Shown here: positions 1 through 10,182 of the stretch, piece by piece
Layout of the letters: each line of letters begins with the position of its first letter
Numbering within the stretch: the first letter of the stretch is position 1
The notes under the pieces: generated by a model
Seen by the model: only the letters and a program-made list of their open reading frames with translations
Told to the model about the DNA's origin: nothing
Databases searched by the model: none
Made by a program: the position numbers and the translations under genes
Source of the DNA: Anthonomus grandis grandis
Taxonomy: Eukaryota > Arthropoda > Insecta > Coleoptera > Curculionidae
Direction: 5' to 3'
Length of the DNA: 64,000 nt
Assembly: GCF_022605725.1 (NCBI RefSeq)
Contig: NC_065552.1
Coordinates: 31,383,879 to 31,447,878 of the forward strand

Positions 1-900
1 CATGTAGATGTAAAAACTTCAGAAAATCTTTCCCTGTTTAAATCACGTGTAGGATGTTTATCCCAGTACTTTAATAATTCATCGTCCCAATAAGCTTCAA
101 ATGCTCGAAATATAGCTTTGCCCATCGGCTGAAGTTCATGGGTGGTGTTACTCGGCAGACAATATAAGTGAATGTCATGAGCTTCTGCTTTCTCAGCAAT
201 GCTAATATCCAAATGGCATTTGGCCCCATCAAAAATGAAAATTACTGGCGGAGGCGACATGTATTCAATAAAATGGTCTAGCCACTTATCAAACGTTTCT
301 ATCGTCATGCTCCCTTTAAGAGTCATCATAACTTTTGAGCCAGCCGGTAAGCCGTCTGAGTAGGTTGGCTTCATTCTCTTGCCCTTAAAAAGAATGACAG
401 GCGGTATGGCATGTCCGAGAGCATTAGCGCAAGCGACAATAGTTGCGTTTTCGGCGTGTTCATGAGAAATAAAATGCACTCGTTTTGCTCCTTTGGCTGC
501 TAGAACGTTTTGTTGGTGGTGAAGAGTCAAGCGACAACCCTTCTCGTCCATATTATAAATTTTTGGTTCTTTATTTTTTAACTGAGTCCACTCCAACAAA
601 TCTAGTTTTTTGAAATGATCTTTTACGAAAAAACGATTTAATTTTTGGGCTCCTGCTGGATTCAGAAATTGAGATCGACGTTTTGATATTCTCGGATGAT
701 TTTTTAGAAAAGTCCTTATCTACTCCCTACCAGCGAGACGTTTTTCCTGATTGAAGCAATGCTTATTGTTCTTCTGGGTATTCCGCATTTTTGTGCCACC
801 CAGCGCAGCGCTGAGATTTTCCCTCGTTAATATAATTTAATGCCTCTCTCATCATCTCTTCATCCCAATTTGCCCTTATCTCTCTGCCTTTTTTACCCAT
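1..900 (-). pseudogene. pogo/Tigger-like (DDE_1, CENP-B/jerky type) transposase, broken and cut by the window edge
   Basis: Read on the - strand from an ATG at 900-898. The N-terminus (MGKKGREIRANWDEEMM, then a Psq-type helix-turn-helix) is followed by a frameshift near 765-775. The second DNA-binding segment then runs into an in-frame TAG at 722-720, where the family normally has Trp (GRE-stop-IRTFLKNHPRIS). The DDE_1 catalytic part follows without a stop to the window edge. The first acidic block is NMDEKG and the second IFIFDGAKCHL. The third block reads LPSNTTHELQPMGKAIF, where relatives have an Asp after QP(L/M), so the third catalytic residue is Gly here (codon at 122-120). The family normally cuts and pastes DNA in the nucleus. 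This copy has a frameshift, a nonsense codon and a lost catalytic residue, so it should be inactive. Identification rests on motif order recognised by eye; the C-terminus lies outside the window. Confidence 0.85.
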
Positions 901-2955
901 TTTCTGTAAAGAATAAATAAATCGCTGCATAAAATGAAACTACTAGAACAAGCCAGGAGGCTCATAACCATAGAACATAATTAGATTTCCGGCCACAGTA
1001 ATACCAAATATTATTAACAGATGGCGATATAAATATTTTAGGCGCTTTCCATCGGGCAAACCAGCGTTGGGCCTTAATATCTGGTGGGCCTACGACTCCA
1101 CTCCCAGTATGGACTATTTCTTCACTATTAAAAATTTTTTAATTACAATTTTAATGTTTTATTATTTAATCAAGTTAGGTAAAGACTATAACTTCCCATG
1201 GCCTATAATACAAGCCACCATCCGCGAACGAGACGGGCCCAAATTTACGATTCGACTTGGAATCGAGATTACGACAAGACGACTTTTCACGATTCGGCGT
1301 TTCGCAAGTTGGGTTCACTTTTACCCGCTGCAATACCGATTTATCCGTATCACCTTTAAATGTCAATTTATTCCTACGGTTTCCGTCTAACATGTATTTA
1401 TCATGTATACATTTAACATTCTTTCCCCGCGAGTTAATGACTCCACCTTGTACTATATGCACATGTCAGAATGTTAAGATTACGATATACTATATTTACT
1501 ACCTACCTATTAATATATTATTCATGACGGATACATACTTTTAATTTACATAAAGGACAATTCATTGGATGTTTGATCTTAAATAAAACTTAGCTATTAT
1601 CGACTGTTTATAGTATAATAATTTGCAATTTTTCACATTTTCTTTAACATCCTAGTCTGTCGAAATTAAGCCAGGCAAGCCGTGACTATTCCAGTTTTTT
1701 TTACTTAAATTTTGATGTTTCTTCACAGCTCTAGTAAATGAATACTAGTAAATGAATAAAATATCTCAACCTTTTTGAGTTTTGAAATTTGAGAATTGGC
1801 TATTGTCAAGATCGGTGAACTGGGAAGGTTTCTTCATGCATCTCCCTCAAAATACCTTGAATGAAAACTTCAGCTCTTTTTGATTATAGAAAACAATAAA
1901 ACAGAAAAGGCCAACACAATCCGTTTCATATTCTAACCAATTTACCTTTTATGTTTTCATAAAAGGTAATCACATTTATTCTATTGATAATAAAGACTCA
2001 TCAACTCTTCTTAAGAATTCAACTGAATTCTTTCTTGCAGCGGATAAACCATTGTTAATATTTATAAAATACTATAAATATCATCAGGACTAGATTAAAC
2101 AAATACTTACAAACAATACTTAAATACGTGTTACTGTTGTTATTGCTCACTTCAACAAAACACTGATATCAAAATAAAATATAATAACTAAACCAACAAA
2201 GCGTCGTTGTAAGTTGAAATAGAACGAAGAGAAGCTTGTCACCTCATTCTTATTCATCAATTAATTAAGTTTCATCAGAAAAAAAATGTTTCCGTTAAAA
2301 AAAAAGAATAAGCCTATCACCTTATTCCTTTTCGTTATCGAATAATCCCGAAGGTGCGCCATCGACAATAATTTTCAAAACAAAACTACGACTTAAAGAT
2401 TATGGAGCAACCCAAGCATCTAAATCGTATTTTAACGAGCAGAAAAACCATCTAAAATTCGCAATCATTACTGCAACAACGCTGACCTTAATGTACAGCC
2501 GAATAACATAAAAAAGACAACAATTAGGAAGAATTCTGGTGACCAAATATGTAGTTCTGTAGGTAAAACATCGCGAGATTCGGAGCATGTCAAATTAGTG
2601 GGATCAACTTATGAACCAAATGACCGCGACGATCGCATGAGTCATTGTTTTTGATCTTGTAAACTATTGTGCGGAATGACATGGTTAGAATGACTCGGTG
2701 AACCTTTATTTTTTAGAGGTTTTTATTTGTTATCTCGAGGACTACTAGCAAGATTGTGCTAACTAGCTTTTATATAAAATATAGTGATATATTGGGTCCA
2801 TTACAGGACTCAATCTAAGTTACTCAAACATTCATGGTATTCAGTGGCGGAAAAAATTTTTTTCGCGAAATTATAAAAATATTAAAAATGTCCACCAGAA
2901 AAAAAAAACGCTGCTTGACTTATCAATAACTCGTTTATTAACGCCTTCAATGCTA
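901..2955. other. AT-rich stretch with no recognised gene
   Basis: No conserved coding block was recognised on either strand. A moderately GC-richer patch at about 1200-1400 opens short frames on both strands, but their translations resemble nothing known and overlap each other. The 5' terminal repeat of the pogo-like element may lie in 900-1030 but could not be defined without its partner. Confidence 0.5.
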
Positions 2956-2959
2956 ATGA

Positions 2960-4400
2960 GAAACACTTTTTCAGGTGATAATATCCAGAACGCCCTTGAT
3001 CAAGGTTTTTATCCTCTTTAACATGGCGAATCATTTTTCACCTTCGGAAGTTGACATGGGTGTGGTTGGTTACCAAGACTTCCAGCAGCTTAATAGTTTC
3101 TTGAAAAGTAGTCTCTATATCTTCCTATGTAACGATAAAAGAGGAATGGCGCCGGAAATTATTTGAAATTCTTCTCGTTCTTAAAGTACTTGCAGTTCTG
3201 TTTTTAGACGGGTTTTCTTTAACAATGAATAAACTTGACCTGTCACAGAAAGCAATTTATTTGGAAGCTTTTTTACTATTTAATAAAGTGTACTGTCACA
3301 AATAATGCGATTGCTACTATATGTATGTCCTGTAAAAGTAAATCGAACCCTAATTTATTCCAAAATGCAATCACAAACTTCCAAGGTCTCTAGTTTTTTA
3401 TTAATTAAAACGGATATATAGGAGCCCCGAGTCTAGTGTGTCAATAACTGCATCGATTTTATCACGAATTTTTTGCATTGCATATTCAAAGTTTTCAAAA
3501 GATCTTGTTTAGCTTTAACCGGGTTAGTATTAAGTAATTTCAGTTGCTTAAAAATTATTTCAACATTTAACATGATTTTACTAAACCCTGTTGATCAAAA
3601 TATGAAATATCTGTCCTTCAATATAAGTTTATATACACCAACTTGCTCAATGGTTGATTTTAATTTAATATTTTTGTCGTTATCTCAAGATCCATAACTC
3701 TTTATCAGCTCTTTTCGCTAATTCTTAAACTCTACGCCATTGAAAATTGCATCTATAGTTCTATGATGATCGTGGTACTCGTTTATGCACTACCTCATCC
3801 AATACTTTTGTTCTTTGAAGTGAGATGCTAAAAAACAAACGAATCCCAGTTAAGTGAGCAAAAAAATCCGCGCAGAGGCATTAATTGAAGCCGCGTTGCT
3901 CATTATGAGATTCATTTGATGTACATAGCCTTGTATAAAGTTTTCAAATAAATATTTATCGCTAATCATTTTTTATACCCCATTTACACCGCTTATTACT
4001 GATGCAGCATCATACTTTTATACTTTTAACTTATTGAGCATGGTGCTGTGTCCAGGAGAGTTTAAAAATTTCCAGAATCTTACCACTGGTTTATTGGAGA
4101 CAATATATCGTAAAACAATTACTAATTAAGAGTTGCTTGCGACATTTGTCGTTTCCTCGGCAATTCTTCGTGGTAAACACCAAGCATATAATTTAATAGT
4201 GAACATTTGAATAGTCCTTTTAAACACTGTTGCTTTGTCAAAATAATTTTTCAAATCTTTATCTAATTGAGAACTAAAACTTATTAATTTCCGAAAAACT
4301 CTTTTATTTGTGAATTCTTCCAACACATCATGACCTCGCAAGGCTAATTCTAAAACGCAACAAAACCTGATTTGTATTATCTTCTATAATGCGGGTATGT
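2960..4400 (-). pseudogene. Heavily decayed hAT transposase (ZMYM1-like type)
   Basis: Fragments on the - strand line up in order with hAT transposases of the zinc-finger MYM-type-like group. At 3960-3700 there is GYVHQMNLIMSNAASINASA (the 'H-x-LNL' region) followed by HRTIDAIFNGVEF. At 3690-3430 there is a helical stretch ending LLKTLNMQCKKFVIKSMQ. At 3060-2970 there is TTPMSTSEGEK-stop-FAMLKRIKT, matching the conserved dimerisation motif TTPMT(S/T)xEAERxFSxLKRIK. Multiple stops and frameshifts interrupt every block. The frame at 4341-4126 probably belongs to the same element. Ends and target duplication were not found. The family match is motif-level, by eye. Confidence 0.7.
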
Positions 4401-6929
4401 AGAAAAAGATTTTTCCAGTAAATTGTTTAATTTATTTATCTTCCCTCAGTCTCAATCGTTCTAGAAATACTAAAAAGTACAGTTTAAATTGGGATATTAA
4501 CCAGCCAACACTTTACTGCGAATTCACGAACCCAAAATGCAATTAAAATGTTAAATTAGTGCTCAAAAAATTCATCCGAGCCATCCGAATTTGTGCTCGG
4601 TTCCAACGTATTCAATCCTATTAAAAACACATCGGCAGTGTGACCTCGAGTAACCGTTTCCAATTAAATTTCCTTAAAATTATTTAAATTATATATGCCG
4701 ATAATACATTGTTTTTTCGTAGTCGTGACTCAACAAGAGCAAAATGCCGAAAAATCCGAACTACCCACAGTTCCACCAAGCACCTCAGTAGCCATATGAC
4801 ACCAATAAATTTTCTACTATAACACTAGGATATTGCACATTCATTCCCAGCAATAGAAACATTGCTTAGGTTGCCTTTAAAGAACAAAACATTCGTTTTA
4901 CTTCTTTTGGTATTTCTTTAAGTTATAGCTGATAAAATTAATGCTCGCCACATACAAAAAATAGCCTCATCATTTCATTATCTCATGAAAAAGAAAAAAT
5001 GAGAAAGATGAAGATGTCGAAGGATCAAGAAGTAAATTATCAGGGAACTGGAACGCTAATTTAACACTTTCAATTTAAAGTATTAAAACACTTTTATTGC
5101 ACAACAGGGAGTATCATAAAATGTGCAAATTTGATAATTAATTGGAAATCCTTGACGAGAGAAGATCTTGCAGAGATATAGGTAGTGGACAGCCTTAAAT
5201 GAAAGATGCTTAAATACAAATACCGTTTCCTCTAGAGGATATAGATTTTTGATCTTCTGCGACCAGCAAAATGGCTTTTTCAATTGCAGATAAAGTGGCT
5301 TTGATAAATAAGAAATCAACCTACTTAATAATCAATTGAAATCAGAAAAATAGCATTTTACATAAAAATAATAAAAAACCAACAACAATACTTTCATCCA
5401 ATATAGATATCGATCAACGATATTATTCTCGAGCAACAATCGACCCCATAGGAAAAAAAAATTATAATTCCCCCTTATGACAATGTTGAATCAAGGCCAG
5501 TAGATCCGAACAAAAGATACGGAAATACAAAAGAATGCTAATCTGTTTTAACACTTGAGAGGAAAAAAATTACTCACAATATTCATTAATCGAACGAAAA
5601 GTGGAACGGAAGATACGAAAGAAATAAGAAAAAGAAGTGTAACGAGACGTTGTCGTCGCATCTCGAGTGGTCGGGTTTACTTTCTCTTTTCTAATTCGAG
5701 TTGACTGCCGCAGACAATGGGGCAGATTCAGCTGATGAGAATCGGACGATAAAGGAGTACATGCACTGAAATAAGATTATCTGTATGAACCTATTATTTG
5801 AGAGATGAATAGAAGCCTATTATGAATGTGTTAGAACTACTTACAAATACTATTTATTTACAACGCTTTTGTTCCTTAAGTTTTTATTCAATAAATAAGG
5901 CAGATAACATTTTTAATAAAGAGAGACATTTAGCATTAATCTAGAGATATTTTGGTCTCAACAGGATTACTTATGGATCCTTAATATGAATGCGAGTATT
6001 TATCAGGATTAAAACGTTGAATCCTTGCCCGGTTTGTTTTAAGAACACATAAAAAGCTACAGTAATTTGTCTTATAAAAATTCGCGATTTCTTAAAAATT
6101 TGTATTTTATTGGACCTTGCACTTTCTTGTTTTTAGTTAAATTTTTTAAGAATTACTTTATTTTTCTTTAATGCGGCAATAATTAAGAAAGCAAATGGAA
6201 AAAAATCTTGATAAGGATTTGTAAATAATAATAATAATAATAATAAACGACTTTTATTAATTATTTAAAAAATTACAAAAAAACAAAATATTGCTAAGTT
6301 AACATAAAAGAATATTTGTGTGCCTTTGATAGTCTAGCAAATTTTGCTATTCTCACTTAACCATATCGAATTTCACATAATTTTATAAATTATGACTATT
6401 AACGCATTTCTGTAAAAGCTATCCACATAAAAAAAATCATATGACATGAATATTATTTTAATAAGATACCCACAATTTTGCCAACTCCTGGCTATATATT
6501 GCTGTTCTAGCTAAGGTTATAACGAAAATAAAGATTAAAATGACCAACAATATTAAATGAATTAAATTAACAGGTCGAAACTTCCAACAGGCAGTCAGCC
6601 TCCCTCCATCACAAATCACCCAGCAAGTTCATAGTTCATTGTCCATTTGTTTGTTTGTCCATAAAAAACTGTCGCGACTTAAATTTCAATTCTCTATAAA
6701 GTATAATATCCCTATATAGTATAATTTGACAAATCACGCAAGAAAAACGCTATTTCCAGGCGATCCAGACACTATTAAGAAAATGAGGCGATGATATTGA
6801 AAAAGTCGAATTCTCATTTATATATCCTTATCTCAGTCTGAGGATTAGAAGAGTATGGGAATAAAGTGATGTTTTTCGGGTATAATCTGACAAATTAAGG
6901 AAGAAAACACTATTTTCAGCCCATCCAGA
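4401..6929. other. AT-rich stretch with no recognised gene
   Basis: No coding block was recognised. An (AAT)n microsatellite lies at about 6226-6245. A slightly GC-richer patch at 5590-5760 could be regulatory or an untranslated exon, but nothing in the sequence decides this. Part of 4700-4900 may be further hAT debris in the - direction. Confidence 0.45.
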
Positions 6930-7412
6930 CACTATTAATGATACGATTAGAGTGGTGTGCGTCTAACCGTCTGGTATTCAATGTGGACAAGATTTGTTTT
7001 GCTGCAATATTTATGGTCTTTTATTTGCTTCTACATGATAAAGAAAAATGTCGATCTTGATTGGGTTTTGTTATATTGACGGGAATCTAAAATTTGAAGA
7101 TCATATCTTGACTTTTACGTCCAGACTCCCTTCGAGATGTTTTGCAGTTAAAGGGACAGTGCAGGTACTGGGAAAGGTGCACTGATTGAGTCGCATCTCA
7201 GCTATTGACTACCCTTTTAGGGTTTGTGTACAAAAGGAATGTTAAATGTTGTCTTTGTGATTCAGAAAAAAAAAAGCTATCTAAGAGTTATCTTTGTTCT
7301 GTTGCTTTAAGGCGTGTCTGCAGACCACTCTCTATTTCGGAGCAAATTTTAACGATGGACTCACTGTTTATATTGGAGACAGCGGCACTCCTCTATAAGA
7401 GACCACCATAAA
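6930..7412 (+). pseudogene. Non-LTR retrotransposon reverse transcriptase, C-terminal fragment (jockey-like)
   Basis: The + strand translation begins EWCASNRLVFNVDK, the palm/thumb segment after the active site in jockey-like reverse transcriptases. It continues with a decayed 'FLG' region, the thumb, and ends RRVCRPLSISEQILTMDSLF, which matches the usual 'KxLxILTLPSLYIxE' C-terminal motif. Several frame changes and stops separate the blocks, so it cannot make protein. No 5' part of the element was seen upstream and no poly-A tail or tail microsatellite is obvious downstream. Confidence 0.7.
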
Positions 7413-7884
7413 GTATTGGACATGTTACTCGTCAATTCCCTGATTTTCCTCAGCCCATCATCTCTCACTAACAACTCGCTTATTTATAATATATGATATT
7501 ACATGCATATATTATATGCATGCATGTCTCCTTCTCTTGTAGCATGCTTGAAAATGTCCAGGAAGCGCCTAAAAAATCAAATTTTGCCTAGAGCCTATTA
7601 TAGCCTTGAGGAGTTTTTTAATGATTCTTTTTCAGTAATAGTTTTTCTAGTTTAATGTTTTATGTTATCTTGAATGTGTGAAATATTTTATTTTTTAATT
7701 GTTAACCTACCAACATGCAGTAATGGCCATAATGGTTGGAACTTTTAATAATTTGAAATATTTGTGATTGGTTTTCGTTAATTGTAAAATCTTATTAGCT
7801 TAACTATTGGATATTGAAGACCAAAGATAAGTAATGGTAATATATGCATGAATCAACTAGCAGATAAGCTTTGGAATGAACCAT
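7413..7884. other. Short AT-rich spacer, no recognised gene
   Basis: Contains an alternating purine-pyrimidine run around 7485-7530 (TATATGCATGCATG-type). No coding block recognised. Confidence 0.4.
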
Positions 7885-8811
7885 CAAAAATAGGCTGGAC
7901 AAAATACTTGAAACAAAATCTTCTAATTAAATATTATATGAATTAATATAACGTGATAACCTTGCATTAACTACTGCTTTCGTTCTTCTAGGCATTGATT
8001 CAATTAAATTTTCTATTATTTTCCTGTATGTACTGGCCCAGTCTTCAAGAAGTTTTTGGAAAAACTCGTCAGCATATTTGACCATTCCAGAGTCACGAAT
8101 TTTGAGATCCAGAATTTCCCATAAATTCTCAATCGGATTTAAATCCGGACTTTGACTTGGCAACTTTAATAATGTCATTTTTTTCTTGATCCAACCATGC
8201 CTTTACCAACTTTGAACTGTGCTTAGGATCGTTATCCTGTCGAAACACAAAATTAACTGGCATTGATTAAAATGTGTAGGGCTCCATTACATCCCGCAGA
8301 ATATCTCGATACATACAGGCTTAATTATTGTTGGTCGAATATACTTCTTACAGAATCTTTAGCCCTTTGGTCGCTGAACAGTACCTTTGTCTAATCCTGC
8401 ACTGTCCAGTTAAGGTGATCTAGTGCAAATTGTAGGCGTAGCTTTACGTTCTTCTTTTTTGCAGGTCCGTAGCTCTTAAGGCCACTAGAACATAGTCTTC
8501 TTCGTACTATCCTTGCCGAGATACTGGAAGGCTCACTTTCATTTAGTGTTTGCAAAATTTTGGATGAAGAAAAAATGGATCATTATGGGCAATATTTAAA
8601 ATTCGCTTATCCATCCGGACAGTAGTAGGTTTAGGCCTTCCATACCTTTTTCCTGGAATCATATGACCAAATATTGTGTATCTTTTAATGATTCATGACG
8701 CGGTGTTCTTTGGCACTTTCAATCTTGTAGAAATATTACACTGCTTAATACCCTGTTTCTTCAAGTCTATAATTCTTTGGCGAATATCGCTTGAATATGA
8801 TTTTCCTGGCA
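7885..8811 (-). mobile_element. Tc1-like DNA transposon remnant (DD34E type)
   Basis: The - strand carries Tc1 transposase segments in the normal order. The N-terminal HTH begins MPGKSYSSDIRQRI at 8811. Next come a GRPKPTTVRMDKRI block (about 8640), LFSDQRAK with the first catalytic Asp (about 8375), FRQDNDPKHSSKLVKAW with the second Asp (about 8250), and SQSPDLNPIENLWE with the catalytic Glu (about 8150). The last block lies in an open frame (8178-7927). Stops and frameshifts separate the blocks. At 7893-7920 there is a GGCTGGACAAAATACTTG segment resembling a Tc1 terminal inverted repeat, which marks the 3' end of the gene side. The opposite repeat and 5' leader are missing because the copy joins directly to a non-LTR fragment at about 8812. 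Confidence 0.85.
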
Positions 8812-9530
8812 TTTGATGGTCCAGAATTCGTTGTAGTACTTTGGAAAGGGTGGGTAAAATACTTATTGATCTAAAGTGGCCGAATTCAGAAGGGTTTGAG
8901 ATTTTAGGTAAAGGCGTAATAAATGCCTCTTTCCAAATTTTAGGGAAGTATTTTTGTGTTATGCACTCATTAACTATATGGGTTAGGTATTTTACAATAA
9001 TGGGACAACAAAGCTGAATAAGAGAAATATTTAAATTGTACTCCAAAGGCCTTGTATTTAATTTTTAGTAAAATTGAAATTACTAGAGGCTCTTCGACAT
9101 TTTACAAAATTAAATATGTTCTTCGTAACACTGTTATTTGTGTAAAATTGTAAAAGTTCATGATAGTTTGCATTTATTAGATTATTACCGCTACCAGCAA
9201 AATACCGACTAAAGTCATTAACATTTTTCGTATTATCAGAAATTTGTTGATTATTAATTCGTTTTAGTTTATTTAATTCTTGCCATTTCTCTACTAGAAC
9301 CTTGGAATTTAATTTTTTAGTACGCTCTTTTTTCAGCTTTTAATGCAGAGTTTGTAAAGTTACGTAGTTGCTTATAATAATCCCATTTAGATGCTAATTT
9401 GGAAGTTTTAAATTCTTTTAAAGCTTTATTTGTTAATTTTTGTAAACACTTTATATTATCGGTCATCCATATTTTGTGGTTTTCTTTATTTAGTGCTGTG
9501 TTATTTTTTAGGAAGCATGGTAATGCAAGT
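8812..9530 (-). pseudogene. Non-LTR retrotransposon fragment: endonuclease-RT linker and RT N-terminus
   Basis: Read on the - strand from 9530. ALNKENHKIWMTDNIKCLQK and DYYKQLRNFTNSALKAEKRAY form the linker typical of jockey/CR1-like elements. A frameshifted stretch follows, then KYFPKIWKEAFITPLPKISN and FRSISILPTLSKVLQRIL, which are RT motifs 0-1. The remainder of the RT is absent: the frame runs straight into the Tc1 N-terminus. The endonuclease domain was not seen upstream. The fragment is inactive. Confidence 0.8.
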
Positions 9531-10113
9531 TACATTTACAATACTACGTAATATTTACAAAATTGAAAAGTTCCACCCATTATGGCCAATAGTGTAATGT
9601 ATATTCTATTGTATGTGTGGTATTCACAAAGTTCTAATACTTTATTTTACTTTTTTAAAATTTTATAAGAAGCTTTGTACCCAAGATTTGTATCTTTTAT
9701 AATAAACTAAATTATATTAAGTCTATCCCTTTATCTAAAACCTAATACGTCAGTGTACGACCACCTTTATAGATTCTCAAGTAATTCGCATATTATAAGC
9801 AAAGAAGCCACTTAAAATGCGGCCTACGCCGTGCCGCAACCGTAGGACCAAGGAAAAGAAACAAACAACAAAGGGAAAGTTATAATCACCACTGCTTTAT
9901 TCGTGAATTTCGAATCGATTATCCGGCCCGGGACCGTAAAATGTCCCAAAAATCGTAGTCCGGAACGCTCTCGTTTTTAACCGGATTACCATACTCGATT
10001 TTCGATTGTGTTTTTTGCAAGCGAGATGAATAACTAGGACAAGATTTTTTTCAGTATTAAAATTAGTTTTTGGTTAGACATGACTTGAATAGCAATTTTA
10101 ATTTTTATTGCAG
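9531..10113. other. Intronic or upstream sequence with a GC-richer block, ending in a splice acceptor
   Basis: No coding block recognised. A GC-richer segment at 9820-9990 has no convincing frame. The stretch ends in a pyrimidine-rich tract and CAG at 10111-10113, the acceptor of the first recognised CNOT6 exon. Confidence 0.45.
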
Positions 10114-10182
10114 TTACAACTCCCAGCCCGCCCCCCAGACCTTGGATACCTCTGGCAAGACCTACGAATAATCGTCCAGCAT
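10114..10182 (+). CDS. CNOT6: CNOT6 exon: proline-rich linker before the nuclease domain
   Basis: Encodes TTPSPPPRPWIPLARPTNNR and the first base of the next Cys codon. It matches the family linker between the leucine-rich repeats and the nuclease (PPPPRPWIPLARP-type). The exon starts with two bases completing a codon from an upstream exon that was not seen. The donor is GTAAGT at 10183. The phase agrees with the acceptor 7 kb downstream, which supports the call despite the short length. Confidence 0.9.

Noticed and set aside
1067..1544. Overlapping open frames on both strands (about 95-107 residues)
   Set aside because: They overlap on opposite strands, show no recognised motif and arise from a locally GC-richer patch.
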